Numbered from the stretch's first letter, positions 15,543 to 23,977 are shown. The stretch: 33,402 nt of DNA from Coraliomargarita_B sp046540835 (GCA_046540835.1 JBKHEL010000018.1:1-33402); one strand, 5' to 3'. The notes: generated by a model not told the origin, from the letters alone. Translations and numbers: made by a program.

Positions 15543-16349
15543 ATGCCGATCAAAATAGCGTTTATCGGAGCCGGCCGAATGGCCTCAGCTATCATCCGGG
15601 GCCTGCTCGAAAACCAGCACTACCAGCCGGACGAAATCGCCTGCACCTGTGGTGACGATCCCAGTGGGCCCGACTTGGCCAAGGCTACGGGTATCCAGTA
15701 TCGCGCCGACCTTACACCTGCAGTGGCCGACGCGGATGCAGTCGTCGTTGCTTGCAAGCCCCAGCAATTCCACGCGCTGGACGCTGCTCTGGCCCGGGCC
15801 GCGAGCAGCAAACTCGTGCTCTCGATCCTCGCGGGCACACCGCTCAAGCGGCTCCGCCAAACATTCTCGGACGCGGGTAATATCGTGCGCACGATGCCCA
15901 ACACTCCGGGACAAATCGGTGCCGGCGTCACAGCCTATGCACCCCTGACCGATCTGGACGAAGACGATCTCGAACTTGTCGAAAAAATACTCAGCTCGCT
16001 CGGCAACTTCCATGAGGTTGAAGAGGCCGACCTCGACGCCGTCACCGCTCTGTCAGGCAGTGGCCCGGCCTATGTCTTTGAATTCGCCGCAGCGCTGCGC
16101 GAAGCCGGCACGGAGGCGGGACTGCCCCGGGAACTTGCCGCATCGCTCACCATCGATACCCTGCTCGGCGCCGCGATGCTCCTGGCTGAGAGCGAGGCCA
16201 CCCCGGAGGAGCTGCGCCAGGCGGTGACCTCTCCCGGTGGCACCACGGCCGCAGCGCTGGACGTTCTCGAGAAAGCCGGTTTCCGTGCGCTGATCGAAGA
16301 AGCAGTGGCCGCCGCCAAAGCCCGCTCCATAGAATTGGCCGGGACCTAG
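15543..16349 (+). CDS. proC: Pyrroline-5-carboxylate reductase
   Basis: The 268-residue product has the standard ProC length. It has the N-terminal dinucleotide-binding motif FIGAGRMASAI, the middle segments VVACKPQQF and RTMPNTPGQIGAG, and the C-terminal signatures LSGSGPAYVFEF and QAVTSPGGTTAAALDVLE. It catalyses the last step of proline synthesis, NAD(P)H-dependent reduction of 1-pyrroline-5-carboxylate, in the cytosol. The ATG at 15543 directly precedes the nucleotide-binding strand; there is no Shine-Dalgarno site. It converges with the lipoprotein gene, the two stop codons being separated by one base, so any terminator must lie inside the opposite gene. Confidence 0.96.
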   Translation: MPIKIAFIGAGRMASAIIRGLLENQHYQPDEIACTCGDDPSGPDLAKATGIQYRADLTPAVADADAVVVACKPQQFHALDAALARAASSKLVLSILAGTPLKRLRQTFSDAGNIVRTMPNTPGQIGAGVTAYAPLTDLDEDDLELVEKILSSLGNFHEVEEADLDAVTALSGSGPAYVFEFAAALREAGTEAGLPRELAASLTIDTLLGAAMLLAESEATPEELRQAVTSPGGTTAAALDVLEKAGFRALIEEAVAAAKARSIELAGT

Positions 16350-16350
16350 C

Positions 16351-16959
16351 TCACATCTTCTTCTTCACATAGTTGATGAGCTGCTTGGCCACGGGGATAC
16401 GCCGGTATACAATGTCCGTCGGGTCCCAATAATCCTGGTGGAAAATGATCTGCCCCTCCGAGTTAAACCGCATATGGGTCATCCCGATGGACTCTTCCCA
16501 GGAACCGGTCGGCGTTTTTTTGAAGTCGAGCCGCATGACCCAATCCAGATAAAATTCATCGCCGGCCCGCGCCACACGGCGGAAAACAAACTCGGCGTTC
16601 TCCAGAGCAGACAACCCCTCCAGCATATACCGGCGGATCGCTTCTGCGGAATCAAACTGCTTGAAGGCATCGCGGAAATAAACTTTCTCCGCGTAAATTC
16701 GCGGAATGTTTGCATCGAGGTTTTCACGCGTATAGTCGGAAAAGAGCGCTTTCACCGCACCGAGCATCTCAGCCTCTTCCGGACTGCCGGGAGCGGGCAG
16801 GTCGTAGTGACGGGGATGCGTCCACTCGAGAGCGGCCTTGTAGTCGGAGTCGGGAACGGTTTGGGTGTGCATGGGCGTGGAATTGGTGGAACAACCGGTC
16901 AGCAAGAAAACAATACAGGTCATCAAGCCGGACCATCGAAGCAGGATTTTCTTTGACAT
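16351..16959 (-). CDS. SnoaL/NTF2-like lipoprotein
   Basis: A 202-residue lipoprotein precursor. The signal segment ends in the lipobox LLTGC, giving lipid-bearing Cys23. Residues about 60-195 resemble SnoaL-like/NTF2 folds, with DAFKQFDSAEAIRRYMLEGL and the late strand IGMTHMRFNSEGQIIFHQDYWDP. Such proteins bind small molecules or support enzymes; no catalytic function can be assigned. It is divergent from the methyltransferase operon across 81 bp that contain a perfect dyad. Family knowledge supports a link: NTF2-like proteins often occur beside COG2907 flavoprotein, DUF1365 and CFA-synthase-like genes in other bacteria. A role in the same lipid pathway at the membrane is my inference. Confidence 0.75.
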   Translation of the reverse strand: MSKKILLRWSGLMTCIVFLLTGCSTNSTPMHTQTVPDSDYKAALEWTHPRHYDLPAPGSPEEAEMLGAVKALFSDYTRENLDANIPRIYAEKVYFRDAFKQFDSAEAIRRYMLEGLSALENAEFVFRRVARAGDEFYLDWVMRLDFKKTPTGSWEESIGMTHMRFNSEGQIIFHQDYWDPTDIVYRRIPVAKQLINYVKKKM

Positions 16960-16987
16960 ATTGAGAAAACGCTCAACCGCTGATCAA

Positions 16988-17011
16988 CTTACAGTTTGCC
17001 AAGACTGTAAG
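16988..17011. promoter_or_regulatory. Perfect 8-bp dyad (operator candidate) in a divergent promoter region
   Basis: CTTACAGT (16988-16995) and ACTGTAAG (17004-17011) are perfect inverted copies around an 8-bp spacer. The dyad occupies the middle of the 81-bp gap between the divergent lipoprotein and methyltransferase genes, 29 bp from each start codon. This is where one dimeric regulator could control both directions. No regulator gene is adjacent. Confidence 0.5.
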
Positions 17012-17040
17012 CGAGACCCAAGCTGCCCGTTTCGTCAAAG

Positions 17041-18063
17041 ATGAATACAGCGATCCAACTTGCCGAGCGAGGGCTTTTGCCTGACGCTCTGATTCGAACA
17101 GGCATCCGTAAGCTTCTCACAGAGCGCCTTCAGTCCCTGGCTGCGTCGTCCAAGTCAGACGAAGGCTGGATCTTTGAGATGGAGCGCCGCCCCCTCGCCG
17201 AATCAACAGACGAGGCCAACGAGCAGCACTACGAAATCCCGGCCGATTATTTTAAGACCGTCCTCGGTCCGCACCTGAAATACAGCTGCGGGTATTGGCC
17301 CGACCCGGCGACCGACCTGACCGCCTCGGAGGAAGCCATGCTCAAACTGACCTGCGAGCGGGCAGCCCTCGCAGACGGACAAAAAGTCCTCGAACTCGGC
17401 TGCGGCTGGGGCTCGCTCAGCCTGTGGATGGCGGCGGAATATCCGCAGAGCGAAATCACCGCCATCAGCAACTCAAACTCGCAGCGCCTCTACATCACCG
17501 CCCGGGCCGAAGAACGGGGGCTCAAAAACCTGCGGGTCATCACCTGCGACATCAACGACTTCCAGCCAGAGGGCCGATTTGATCGAGTCGTTTCTGTCGA
17601 AATGTTTGAGCATGTGCGCAACCACCGGAAGCTGCTCGCCCGGATAAACGATTGGCTCGCCCCGGGAGGTCGGCTCTTCGTCCATGTCTTCAGTCACTGC
17701 AAACACAGCTACCTTTTCGAGGCCAGAAGCGCAAAAGACTGGATGTCCAAACACTTCTTCACGGGTGGGGTCATGCCCTCGGTCACACTCCTGCCCACCG
17801 CTGCCGCAGGCAGCCTCAATCTGGAGGAGCAGTGGACGGTCAACGGCAGCCATTACAGTAAAACGCTCGAAGCCTGGCTGCAAAAGCAGGATGCCAACCG
17901 CGATGCCGTGCTCGGGATCTTCGCCCGTTGTTACGGGCCGAAGCAAGGCAAACTCTGGTTTCAGCGCTGGCGGATCTTCTATATGGCCTGCTCGGAACTC
18001 TTCGCTTACAACGACGGCAACGAGTGGCCCGTCATGCACTACCGCTTCCGTAAGCCCGAATAA
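17041..18063 (+). CDS. SAM-dependent methyltransferase of the CFA-synthase superfamily, coclaurine N-methyltransferase-like
   Basis: A 340-residue soluble protein of the COG2230 superfamily. The SAM-binding loop is LELGCGWGSLSLWMA (about 117-131), preceded by EQHYEIPADYF (61-71) and LKYSCGYWPD. The active-site stretch reads SVEMFEHV, with Glu187, Glu190 and His191, and is followed by FFTGGVMPS and VNGSHYSKT. The Glu in SVEMFEH, the FFTGG-MPS stretch and the C-terminal ELFAYNDGNEWPVMHYRFRK match plant coclaurine N-methyltransferases more closely than E. coli CFA synthase, which has SVGMFEHVG. It is the first gene of a tight operon with a flavoprotein (3-bp gap) and a DUF1365 protein, a set known from lipid-modifying clusters. 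It probably methylates an unsaturated lipid or an amine; the substrate is unknown. Confidence 0.85.
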   Translation: MNTAIQLAERGLLPDALIRTGIRKLLTERLQSLAASSKSDEGWIFEMERRPLAESTDEANEQHYEIPADYFKTVLGPHLKYSCGYWPDPATDLTASEEAMLKLTCERAALADGQKVLELGCGWGSLSLWMAAEYPQSEITAISNSNSQRLYITARAEERGLKNLRVITCDINDFQPEGRFDRVVSVEMFEHVRNHRKLLARINDWLAPGGRLFVHVFSHCKHSYLFEARSAKDWMSKHFFTGGVMPSVTLLPTAAAGSLNLEEQWTVNGSHYSKTLEAWLQKQDANRDAVLGIFARCYGPKQGKLWFQRWRIFYMACSELFAYNDGNEWPVMHYRFRKPE

Positions 18064-18066
18064 TCC

Positions 18067-19380
18067 ATGCCGGCCGGATCCACAACCACCGGTGCGGTTG
18101 CCCCCGCATCCACGCCCCAGGCGCAGCGGATCGCCGTCGTCGGATGCGGCGTCGCCGGCCTCACGGCCGCCTGGTTGCTCAGTCGCAAGCACGAGGTCCA
18201 CTTGTTCGAGCGCAATGGCTACGCCGGCGGCCACACACGCACCCTGACCGTCGAGAGCGGCCCGGATGCAGGTCTGCCGGTCGATACCGGTTTCATTGTG
18301 ATGAACCACCGCAACTACCCGCTCTTCACCCGAGTGCTGGAGCAATTGCGGGTGCCGCTGGCGGATAGCTCAATGACCTTCAGCTACCACGACCGGAAGA
18401 GCGGCTACGGCTATGCGGGCAATTCGCTGAGCACCCTCCTTCCCAAGCTCAGCTACTTGCTCCGGACCGACCACCTGCGCCTGCTGCGCGACCTCTGGCG
18501 CTTCGCCCGCACCGGCTACCGTGACCTCCAGTCCGGGTTTTTGCAGGACAGGACCCTGGGTGATTATTTCCGCATCCGCCACTTCAGCGATGCCTTCCTC
18601 GAGCGCTATTTCTATCCGATGGGGGCAGCTATCTGGTCCTCTCCGGTGGAACAGATGCAGGCCTTCCCGGCTGAGCCGTATTTCCACTTTCTGGAGAATC
18701 ACGGGCTCCTCCGCCTGACCAACCGCCCCCAGTGGCGCTACGTTAAAGGCGGCAGCCGCTCCTACGTCGAGGCCATGCTCAAGCAGTTTCCCCATCCGCC
18801 GCGACTCAATGCGCCCCCCCGGCAAATCCGGCGAACTGCGGAGGGTGTCCAGCTCACCACAAAAGACGGCACCGTGGAACGGTTCGACCAGGTGGTCATC
18901 GGAGCCCACGCCGATGAGGCGCTGCAACTGCTCGCCGATCCGAGCGAAGCGGAAACAAGCAACCTCGGTGCCTGGCGCTACCAGCCAAACGAGGTCACCC
19001 TACACACCAGCACCGATCACCTGCCGCCGGACCGGAAGCAGTGGGCCTCCTGGAACTTCATTCGCGGAGCGGGCGATGCCCGCGACCGCCCGGTCCGCAT
19101 CAGCTACTACATGAATCGGCTCCAGCGCCTGGAAGCCGAGCGGAACTATGTTGTCACGCTCAATGCCGGCTCCAGCATACCGGAAGAAAGCATTATCGAC
19201 CGCACCACCCTCACCCACCCGCTCTACAGCCAAGCTTCGATCGCCACCCAGCCGCGCCTGCGCGCGATGAACGGCCAGCGCCGCACCTGGTTCTGCGGCA
19301 GCTACTTCGGCTACGGCTTTCACGAGGATGCCGTCCAGTCAGCGGTCGAAGTCGCCCGGGGCTTCGGTATCGAATTGTGA
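18067..19380 (+). CDS. COG2907-type FAD/NAD-binding flavoprotein (amine-oxidase fold)
   Basis: A 437-residue protein with an N-terminal FAD-binding Rossmann motif RIAVVGCGVAGLTAAWLLS (21-39), the ribose-binding glutamate in HLFERNGYAGGHT (Glu48), and a C-terminal FAD segment WFCGSYFGYGFHEDAVQSAVEVA. It belongs to the COG2907 flavin-containing amine-oxidase-like family. In other bacteria members sit beside CFA-synthase-like methyltransferases and DUF1365 proteins and are thought to act on methylated or unsaturated acyl chains as dehydrogenases or desaturases. It starts 3 bp after the methyltransferase, and its TGA overlaps the next ATG by one base, so co-translation is likely. The first 20 residues are low-complexity and may not be conserved. 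Confidence 0.85.
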   Translation: MPAGSTTTGAVAPASTPQAQRIAVVGCGVAGLTAAWLLSRKHEVHLFERNGYAGGHTRTLTVESGPDAGLPVDTGFIVMNHRNYPLFTRVLEQLRVPLADSSMTFSYHDRKSGYGYAGNSLSTLLPKLSYLLRTDHLRLLRDLWRFARTGYRDLQSGFLQDRTLGDYFRIRHFSDAFLERYFYPMGAAIWSSPVEQMQAFPAEPYFHFLENHGLLRLTNRPQWRYVKGGSRSYVEAMLKQFPHPPRLNAPPRQIRRTAEGVQLTTKDGTVERFDQVVIGAHADEALQLLADPSEAETSNLGAWRYQPNEVTLHTSTDHLPPDRKQWASWNFIRGAGDARDRPVRISYYMNRLQRLEAERNYVVTLNAGSSIPEESIIDRTTLTHPLYSQASIATQPRLRAMNGQRRTWFCGSYFGYGFHEDAVQSAVEVARGFGIEL

Positions 19381-20174
19381 TGCAGCACTCCCAAATTTTC
19401 CGGGGCGAAGTCACCCACCGCCGTATGGGGCCGGTCGAACACGCCTTCAGCTACCCGGTGACCTTCTTTTGTTTCGACCTGGACGAATTGCCGCAGATCC
19501 GCTCCGCCAGTCCGCTCTTCGGCTACAACGAATTCCGCCCGCTGACGCTCCGCGATTCGGACTACCTGCGCGGCCACGATCAGCCGATCCCCCAACAACT
19601 CGAAGAGTTCCTCAAACCCGCCGCAGCAGGGGAACGCACCTGCCTCGTCAGCTCGCCGCGCTACCTCGGCTACGCCTTCAACCCCGTCAACTTCTACCTG
19701 CGCATGCGGGGCGACCAACTCGTCGCCGCCCTGGCCGAAGTGAACAACACCTTTGGCGACCGCCATATTTATCCCCTCCCGGAACTGGATCAAGTGCAAG
19801 ACTGCTTCTGGACCGCGCGCTGCCCAAAAGATTTCCATGTGTCCCCCTTTAATGATATGGAGGGGGACTACCACTTCAGCTTCCGCGTCGAACAAAACCG
19901 TCTTTTCCTTGGCGTGGACCTGCACCGCGGGGGTAACTGCGTCATGAAGACTTGGATACAGGGCCGCGGCACCCCTCTGACGACGACCGCCATCACCCGG
20001 CACGCCCTGCTCCACCCCCTCGACACGGCAGTCAACAGCATGCCCCGCATCCTCTGGCAAGCCGCCCGGCTCCACTATCAAAAGAAGATGAAAGTCTTTC
20101 ACCGCCCCAGCCCGAGCTCAAAGCACACCCTTATCGACCGGGACCAAAAAGAGGACGACCACCCCGTCATCTGA
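19380..20174 (+). CDS. DUF1365 family protein
   Basis: A 264-residue protein of the DUF1365 (COG3496) family. Family sequence begins MQHSQIFRGEVTHRRMGPVEHAFSYPV at its N-terminus and continues with SPRYLGYAFNPVNFYL, EVNNTFGDRHIY and KDFHVSPFNDMEGDY. No catalytic mechanism is established for the family. The start is the ATG at 19380 in a TGATG overlap with the flavoprotein stop; the frame is open further upstream, but family similarity begins here. The last 30 residues are charged and probably unstructured. It is the last gene of the operon, and 128 bp separate it from the deoC start. Its constant pairing with COG2907 and CFA-like genes suggests a role in the same lipid modification. Confidence 0.87.
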   Translation: MQHSQIFRGEVTHRRMGPVEHAFSYPVTFFCFDLDELPQIRSASPLFGYNEFRPLTLRDSDYLRGHDQPIPQQLEEFLKPAAAGERTCLVSSPRYLGYAFNPVNFYLRMRGDQLVAALAEVNNTFGDRHIYPLPELDQVQDCFWTARCPKDFHVSPFNDMEGDYHFSFRVEQNRLFLGVDLHRGGNCVMKTWIQGRGTPLTTTAITRHALLHPLDTAVNSMPRILWQAARLHYQKKMKVFHRPSPSSKHTLIDRDQKEDDHPVI

Positions 20175-20257
20175 GCGCCGGACAACCCTGGAACATCGAA
20201 GGTCCAACCTGGAGCGGGGAATCAAATCTTGACCAGAGGGCAAAGCCGCAAAAAACA

Positions 20258-20299
20258 AATTCAGCATTCGACGTTTGATGGTCGATGTTTGATGTTCAC
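20258..20299 (+). repeat. Degenerate heptamer repeat just upstream of deoC
   Basis: Six consecutive 7-bp units read aattcag, cattcga, cgtttga, tggtcga, tgtttga and tgttcac. The loose consensus is (c/t)GTTtGA. The array ends 3 bp before the deoC start codon. It resembles the array before rpsG (10800-10848) when both are read in the direction of transcription. The rest of the gap (20175-20257) shows nothing I can name. Confidence 0.6.
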
Positions 20300-20302
20300 C
20301 GC

Positions 20303-20986
20303 ATGAATACTCTGAACCGATTTCTCGACGCCGCCATTCTCAAGCCCGAAATGTCGCAGGCTGAAGCGGCCCAGGCGATCCGCGCCTGCATCGCCTTAAA
20401 GACCTACAGCGTCTGTGTGCGTCCCTGTGATATCGAACTGGCCCAGGGGCTTTGCAAGGGCTCCGAAACGGCCGTCTGCGTGGTGCTTGGCTTCCCGCAC
20501 GGGGACCAACTTCCGGCCAGCAAGGCCGATGAAGCGGCCCGCTATATCGCTCTGGGCGTCGATGAGATCGACCTGGTCGCCAACTACGGCTGGATCCGCT
20601 CCGGCGATTGGGAGGGCGTGCAGGCCGATATCGCATCGGTCACCGCACAGACGAAAGCGGCAGGCATCCCCCTCAAAGTAATTTTCGAGACGGCCCAGCT
20701 CGATTCGGAGCAAATCAAGGCGACCGTCGAAATCTGCATCGCCGCCGGTGCCGACTTCGTCAAAACCTCGACGGGATTCAACGGCGAGGGCGCGAAGGTG
20801 GATGACGTGAAGCTGATGCTCGAAACCGCCGCCGGGCGCATCAAAGTCAAGCCCTCAGGCGGCATCCGTGATGCCGCAGGCGCACAGGCCTTCATCGACA
20901 TGGGGGCGCACCGGCTCGGCGTCGGCTGGTCCTCCTGCGAGGCGATTTGCCGGGACCGACCGGCCGCGCCCCATAGTGGCTACTAG
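20303..20986 (+). CDS. deoC: Deoxyribose-phosphate aldolase
   Basis: The 227-residue product has DeoC length and motifs: CVRPCDIELA near the start, VLGFPHG, DEIDLVANYGWI with Asp90, FVKTSTGF with the Schiff-base lysine Lys154, and IKVKPSGGIRD with the second active-site lysine Lys183. The enzyme cleaves 2-deoxyribose-5-phosphate to acetaldehyde and glyceraldehyde-3-phosphate in deoxynucleoside catabolism. I chose the ATG at 20303 (MNTLNRFLDAAIL), where family similarity begins. The in-frame ATG at 20285 lies inside a heptamer repeat and would add only six residues. No other nucleoside-catabolism gene is near, so it appears to be a single-gene unit. Confidence 0.94.
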   Translation: MNTLNRFLDAAILKPEMSQAEAAQAIRACIALKTYSVCVRPCDIELAQGLCKGSETAVCVVLGFPHGDQLPASKADEAARYIALGVDEIDLVANYGWIRSGDWEGVQADIASVTAQTKAAGIPLKVIFETAQLDSEQIKATVEICIAAGADFVKTSTGFNGEGAKVDDVKLMLETAAGRIKVKPSGGIRDAAGAQAFIDMGAHRLGVGWSSCEAICRDRPAAPHSGY

Positions 20987-21156
20987 TGCTGAAGAACGCC
21001 TTCGGTCCCTGCGGGACTCCGTTTGTTCGACCTGGCATAATCTTAGCTTATTCGAACCGAATCTCCTTGATCCCCGAATATTCCTTATCTTTTTAACGGT
21101 GTCCCTGCAAATAAATCATTCAGCCTGTCGTGTAAACAAGCACCCTCCTGCTTAAG

Positions 21157-23466
21157 ATGCAAATCCCCCACCTTCTTCTCATCATGTTCGCTCTGGCGGG
21201 CACCGCACCTTTCATCGTGAAACGATGGGGTGACCGGGCGAAGTGGCCGATGATGGCGGGACCGTTGCTGTGCCTCGTTTTCTTCTGGCTCGAGTTGCGG
21301 CGGATGAGTGCCCCGGATGAGGCCCGGACACGGGTGATTGAATGGGCCTGGGTGCCGAGTCTGGATGTAAATTTGGGCTTCTACCTGGATGGCTTTGGTC
21401 TGCTTTTCGCGCTGCTGATTTCGGCTGTCGGCACAATGGTCTTTCTCTATGCGGGCGGCTACCTCGCCGGGAGCCCGAAGTTGGGCCGTTTCTACGGATG
21501 GATCGGGCTCTTCTTCGCCTCCATGCTCGGGCTGGTCCTCTCGGATAACATCTTCGTGATGTTTATCTTCTGGGAGCTGACCAGTATCTCTTCTTTCATG
21601 CTGATCGGCCACTACCATGAGGACGCGCGTGCGCGCCAGTGCGCACGTCAGGCGCTCGTCGTTACCGTGGCAGGGGGGCTCGTTCTACTCGCCGGCCTGG
21701 TTCTGCTCGGGCTCGCCGCAGACTCCTGGCGCTTTTCGGATATCCTTGCCGCGCCTCCGCTCACCGAACACGCCCACTACCCGATCATCCTCGCTTGTGT
21801 GGCCATCGGCGCTTTTACCAAATCAGCCCAGTTTCCGTTTCATTTCTGGCTGCCCAACGCGATGGCCGGGCCGGCCCCGGTCAGCGCCCTGCTCCACTCC
21901 GCCACGATGGTCAAAGCCGGGGTGTTTCTGCTCGCCCGGCTGAATCCAACGCTGGGGGGAACGGATGCCTGGTTCTACCTGTTGACGATCGTCGGTAGCC
22001 TCACGATGGTTTGGAATGCCTTACTCGCCCTGCGTCAGGATGACCTGAAGAAGATTCTTGCCTACTCGACGACGAGTGTGCTTGGCGCTCTGGTCATGCT
22101 CATCGGTATCGGTGATCCAGAGGCCATTAAAGCCGCTCTCGTCCTGTTGCTGGCACACGGGCTCTACAAAGGTGCCCTCTTCATGGCAGCCGGAGCGATC
22201 GACCATGAAAGCGGGGAGCGGCGTGTCGACTATCTGGGCGGGCTCTCCAAATTGATGCCCTTCACCTTCGGCGCTGCCGCCCTGGCTGCTTTTTCCAATG
22301 CCGGCTTTCCGCCGATGCTCGGTTTTGTCGCCAAAGAGTATCTCTATAAAGCCAAGATCGGACATCCGGAATTTCTCCTGCCGCTCCTTATCCTTACCGT
22401 GATTGCCAACATGTGCCTTTTTGCAGTGGCCTGGCTCGTCGGCTTCCGACCGTTCCTGGGAGCCAGGAAAGACACACCAAAAGTGGCTCATGAGGCTCCC
22501 TGGTCGATGCGGGTGGGTCCGATCATCCTGGCACTGGCTGGCCTGACCTTCGGCCTGAACCCCGGACTGATCGATCAGGCGCTTATCGCGCCTGCCAAAA
22601 GTGCGGTGATGGGTGAAGCCTTCGATGTCGAACTGAAGCTCTACTCCGGCATCAATCTGGCCCTGGGTCTGAGTGTGGTGACGGTGCTCGGCGGCATTCT
22701 GATGATTTTTGCCTACCCGAAGTGGCGTGCGCTGAAAAGCCCCCTCCCGGCGGCCGAGGATGTCTTCGAGAAGTTACTGGCCTCGATACTCAGCGGAGCG
22801 GACCGCCTGACGCGCCTGTTCCAAAACGGGCGGATTGATCGTTACCTGCTGACTGTTTTGCTGGCGGTTTCCGTCTTTATTGCGATGACAGTCTGGCGCA
22901 GTGGGGCTCAGCCTGACTTGACCCGAATTGCTGAAGCTCACCTGCACGAGTGGATACTGGTCCTGGCAATCTGCGCCAGCGCCGTGATGACCACCCTCGC
23001 CCGCTCCCGCATCGTTGCCCTCTTGTGCGCGGGTGGATCGGGTCTGGGTGTGGCGCTGGTCTTCGCGTTTTACAGCGCTCCGGACCTCGCTCTCACGCAG
23101 CTGCTTGTCGAGACCCTCTCCGTGGTCCTCTTCGCCCTCGCCTTCCACCGACTGCCGGCTTTTCGCCGCTTTTCCACAAAACTCCGGTGCACGCGCGATG
23201 CGGCCATCGCCGCTATTTTCGGTTGCTTGATGACGACCCTAACGCTCGTTGCCGCCCACACTGAAGCGCCAAGCCATGTCTCCGACTTTTTCCGGGAATC
23301 CAGTCTCCCCGATGGGAAGGGGCGCAATGTCGTCAATGTGATTCTCGTCGATTTCCGTGCGCTGGATACTTTTGGCGAGATTATCGTACTCGGTGTCGGT
23401 GTGCTCGCTATTCTCATCATGCTTCGCGTCGGCAAAACAACACGCAACGGAACTCATGAAACCTGA
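21157..23466 (+). CDS. mnhA: Mrp-type cation/proton antiporter subunit A (first operon)
   Basis: A 769-residue polytopic membrane protein, the typical size of MrpA/MnhA. The NuoL/ND5-like antiporter part has FWELTSISSFMLIGHYHED and, around residues 221-257, the FTKSAQFPFHFWLPNAM and LLHSATMVKAG stretches with conserved lysines. The C-terminal part has the DUF4040/MbhD-like stretch YSAPDLALTQLLVE and the MbhE-like GKGRNVVNVILVDFRALDTFGE. It is the largest subunit of a seven-protein complex that exchanges Na+ (or another monovalent cation) for H+ across the inner membrane. It is the first gene of the operon and its end overlaps mnhB by 11 bp. A weak promoter (TTGATC at 21067) may lie upstream. 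Confidence 0.94.
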   Translation: MQIPHLLLIMFALAGTAPFIVKRWGDRAKWPMMAGPLLCLVFFWLELRRMSAPDEARTRVIEWAWVPSLDVNLGFYLDGFGLLFALLISAVGTMVFLYAGGYLAGSPKLGRFYGWIGLFFASMLGLVLSDNIFVMFIFWELTSISSFMLIGHYHEDARARQCARQALVVTVAGGLVLLAGLVLLGLAADSWRFSDILAAPPLTEHAHYPIILACVAIGAFTKSAQFPFHFWLPNAMAGPAPVSALLHSATMVKAGVFLLARLNPTLGGTDAWFYLLTIVGSLTMVWNALLALRQDDLKKILAYSTTSVLGALVMLIGIGDPEAIKAALVLLLAHGLYKGALFMAAGAIDHESGERRVDYLGGLSKLMPFTFGAAALAAFSNAGFPPMLGFVAKEYLYKAKIGHPEFLLPLLILTVIANMCLFAVAWLVGFRPFLGARKDTPKVAHEAPWSMRVGPIILALAGLTFGLNPGLIDQALIAPAKSAVMGEAFDVELKLYSGINLALGLSVVTVLGGILMIFAYPKWRALKSPLPAAEDVFEKLLASILSGADRLTRLFQNGRIDRYLLTVLLAVSVFIAMTVWRSGAQPDLTRIAEAHLHEWILVLAICASAVMTTLARSRIVALLCAGGSGLGVALVFAFYSAPDLALTQLLVETLSVVLFALAFHRLPAFRRFSTKLRCTRDAAIAAIFGCLMTTLTLVAAHTEAPSHVSDFFRESSLPDGKGRNVVNVILVDFRALDTFGEIIVLGVGVLAILIMLRVGKTTRNGTHET

Positions 23467-23977
23467 TCCACGCTCCTATATTCTTCAGATTACGGTGGAT
23501 TGGCTCCAGCCGCTCCTCTTGCTGTTTTCTCTCTTTTTGCTGCTGCGCGGGCACAATGCTCCGGGGGGCGGGTTCAGCGGAGGTCTGGTCGCCGGTTCTG
23601 CTTTCATTCTCGCAGCACTTGCCCGCGGCACGCAGCATGTGCTCCAGCAATTGCCCTGCTCCGCCAGCTTCCTTGTGCGGAGCGGGCTCTTCTGCGCACT
23701 CACTGCCGCTTTACTGCCCCTGCTGTTTGGCCAAAGTGTTTTTTCTGCGCTTTGGATCGAGCCAAAGATACCGGTCATCGGCACGGCCGGTTCCTTTCTC
23801 CTTTTCGATGCCGGGGTCTACCTCCTGGTGATGGGCTTCGTCGTGGGCGTCCTGGTTCAGATGGCCCGGGATGTGCACCACAGTCAGCCGGAGGACCGGG
23901 TCGATACCGACGACACCGCCGCTTTCCGAGACGAGATAAATCGTGCGGCTGCGCACAAACCAGACAAGGCCTCATGA
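23456..23977 (+). CDS. mnhB: Mrp-type antiporter subunit B (first operon)
   Basis: A 173-residue membrane protein with the MnhB signature LLLRGHNAPGGGFSGGLVAGSAFIL (split here: LLLRGHNAPGGG at about 26-37) and the late FDAGVYLLVMGFVVGVLVQMA. Family length is about 140-170. I start at the ATG at 23456 (MKPDPRSYIL), which gives the family N-terminus and overlaps mnhA by 11 bp. The open frame extends further upstream but lies inside mnhA. The polar C-terminal tail of about 30 residues is cytoplasmic by prediction. It ends in an ATGA overlap with mnhC. Subunit B is needed for assembly and activity of the Mrp complex. Confidence 0.93.
   Translation: MKPDPRSYILQITVDWLQPLLLLFSLFLLLRGHNAPGGGFSGGLVAGSAFILAALARGTQHVLQQLPCSASFLVRSGLFCALTAALLPLLFGQSVFSALWIEPKIPVIGTAGSFLLFDAGVYLLVMGFVVGVLVQMARDVHHSQPEDRVDTDDTAAFRDEINRAAAHKPDKAS

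Noticed and set aside
16981..17013. Possible ECF (ChrR-type) promoter, TGATCA with TAAGCG
   Set aside because: The ChrR regulon controls related lipid genes in other bacteria, but the 21-bp spacing and the mismatches are too poor, and the bases are better explained by the perfect dyad.
20987..21156. Terminator or tRNA-like sequence after deoC
   Set aside because: A 6-bp stem (ggtccc with gggact) is present, but there is no T-tract and no cloverleaf can be folded.
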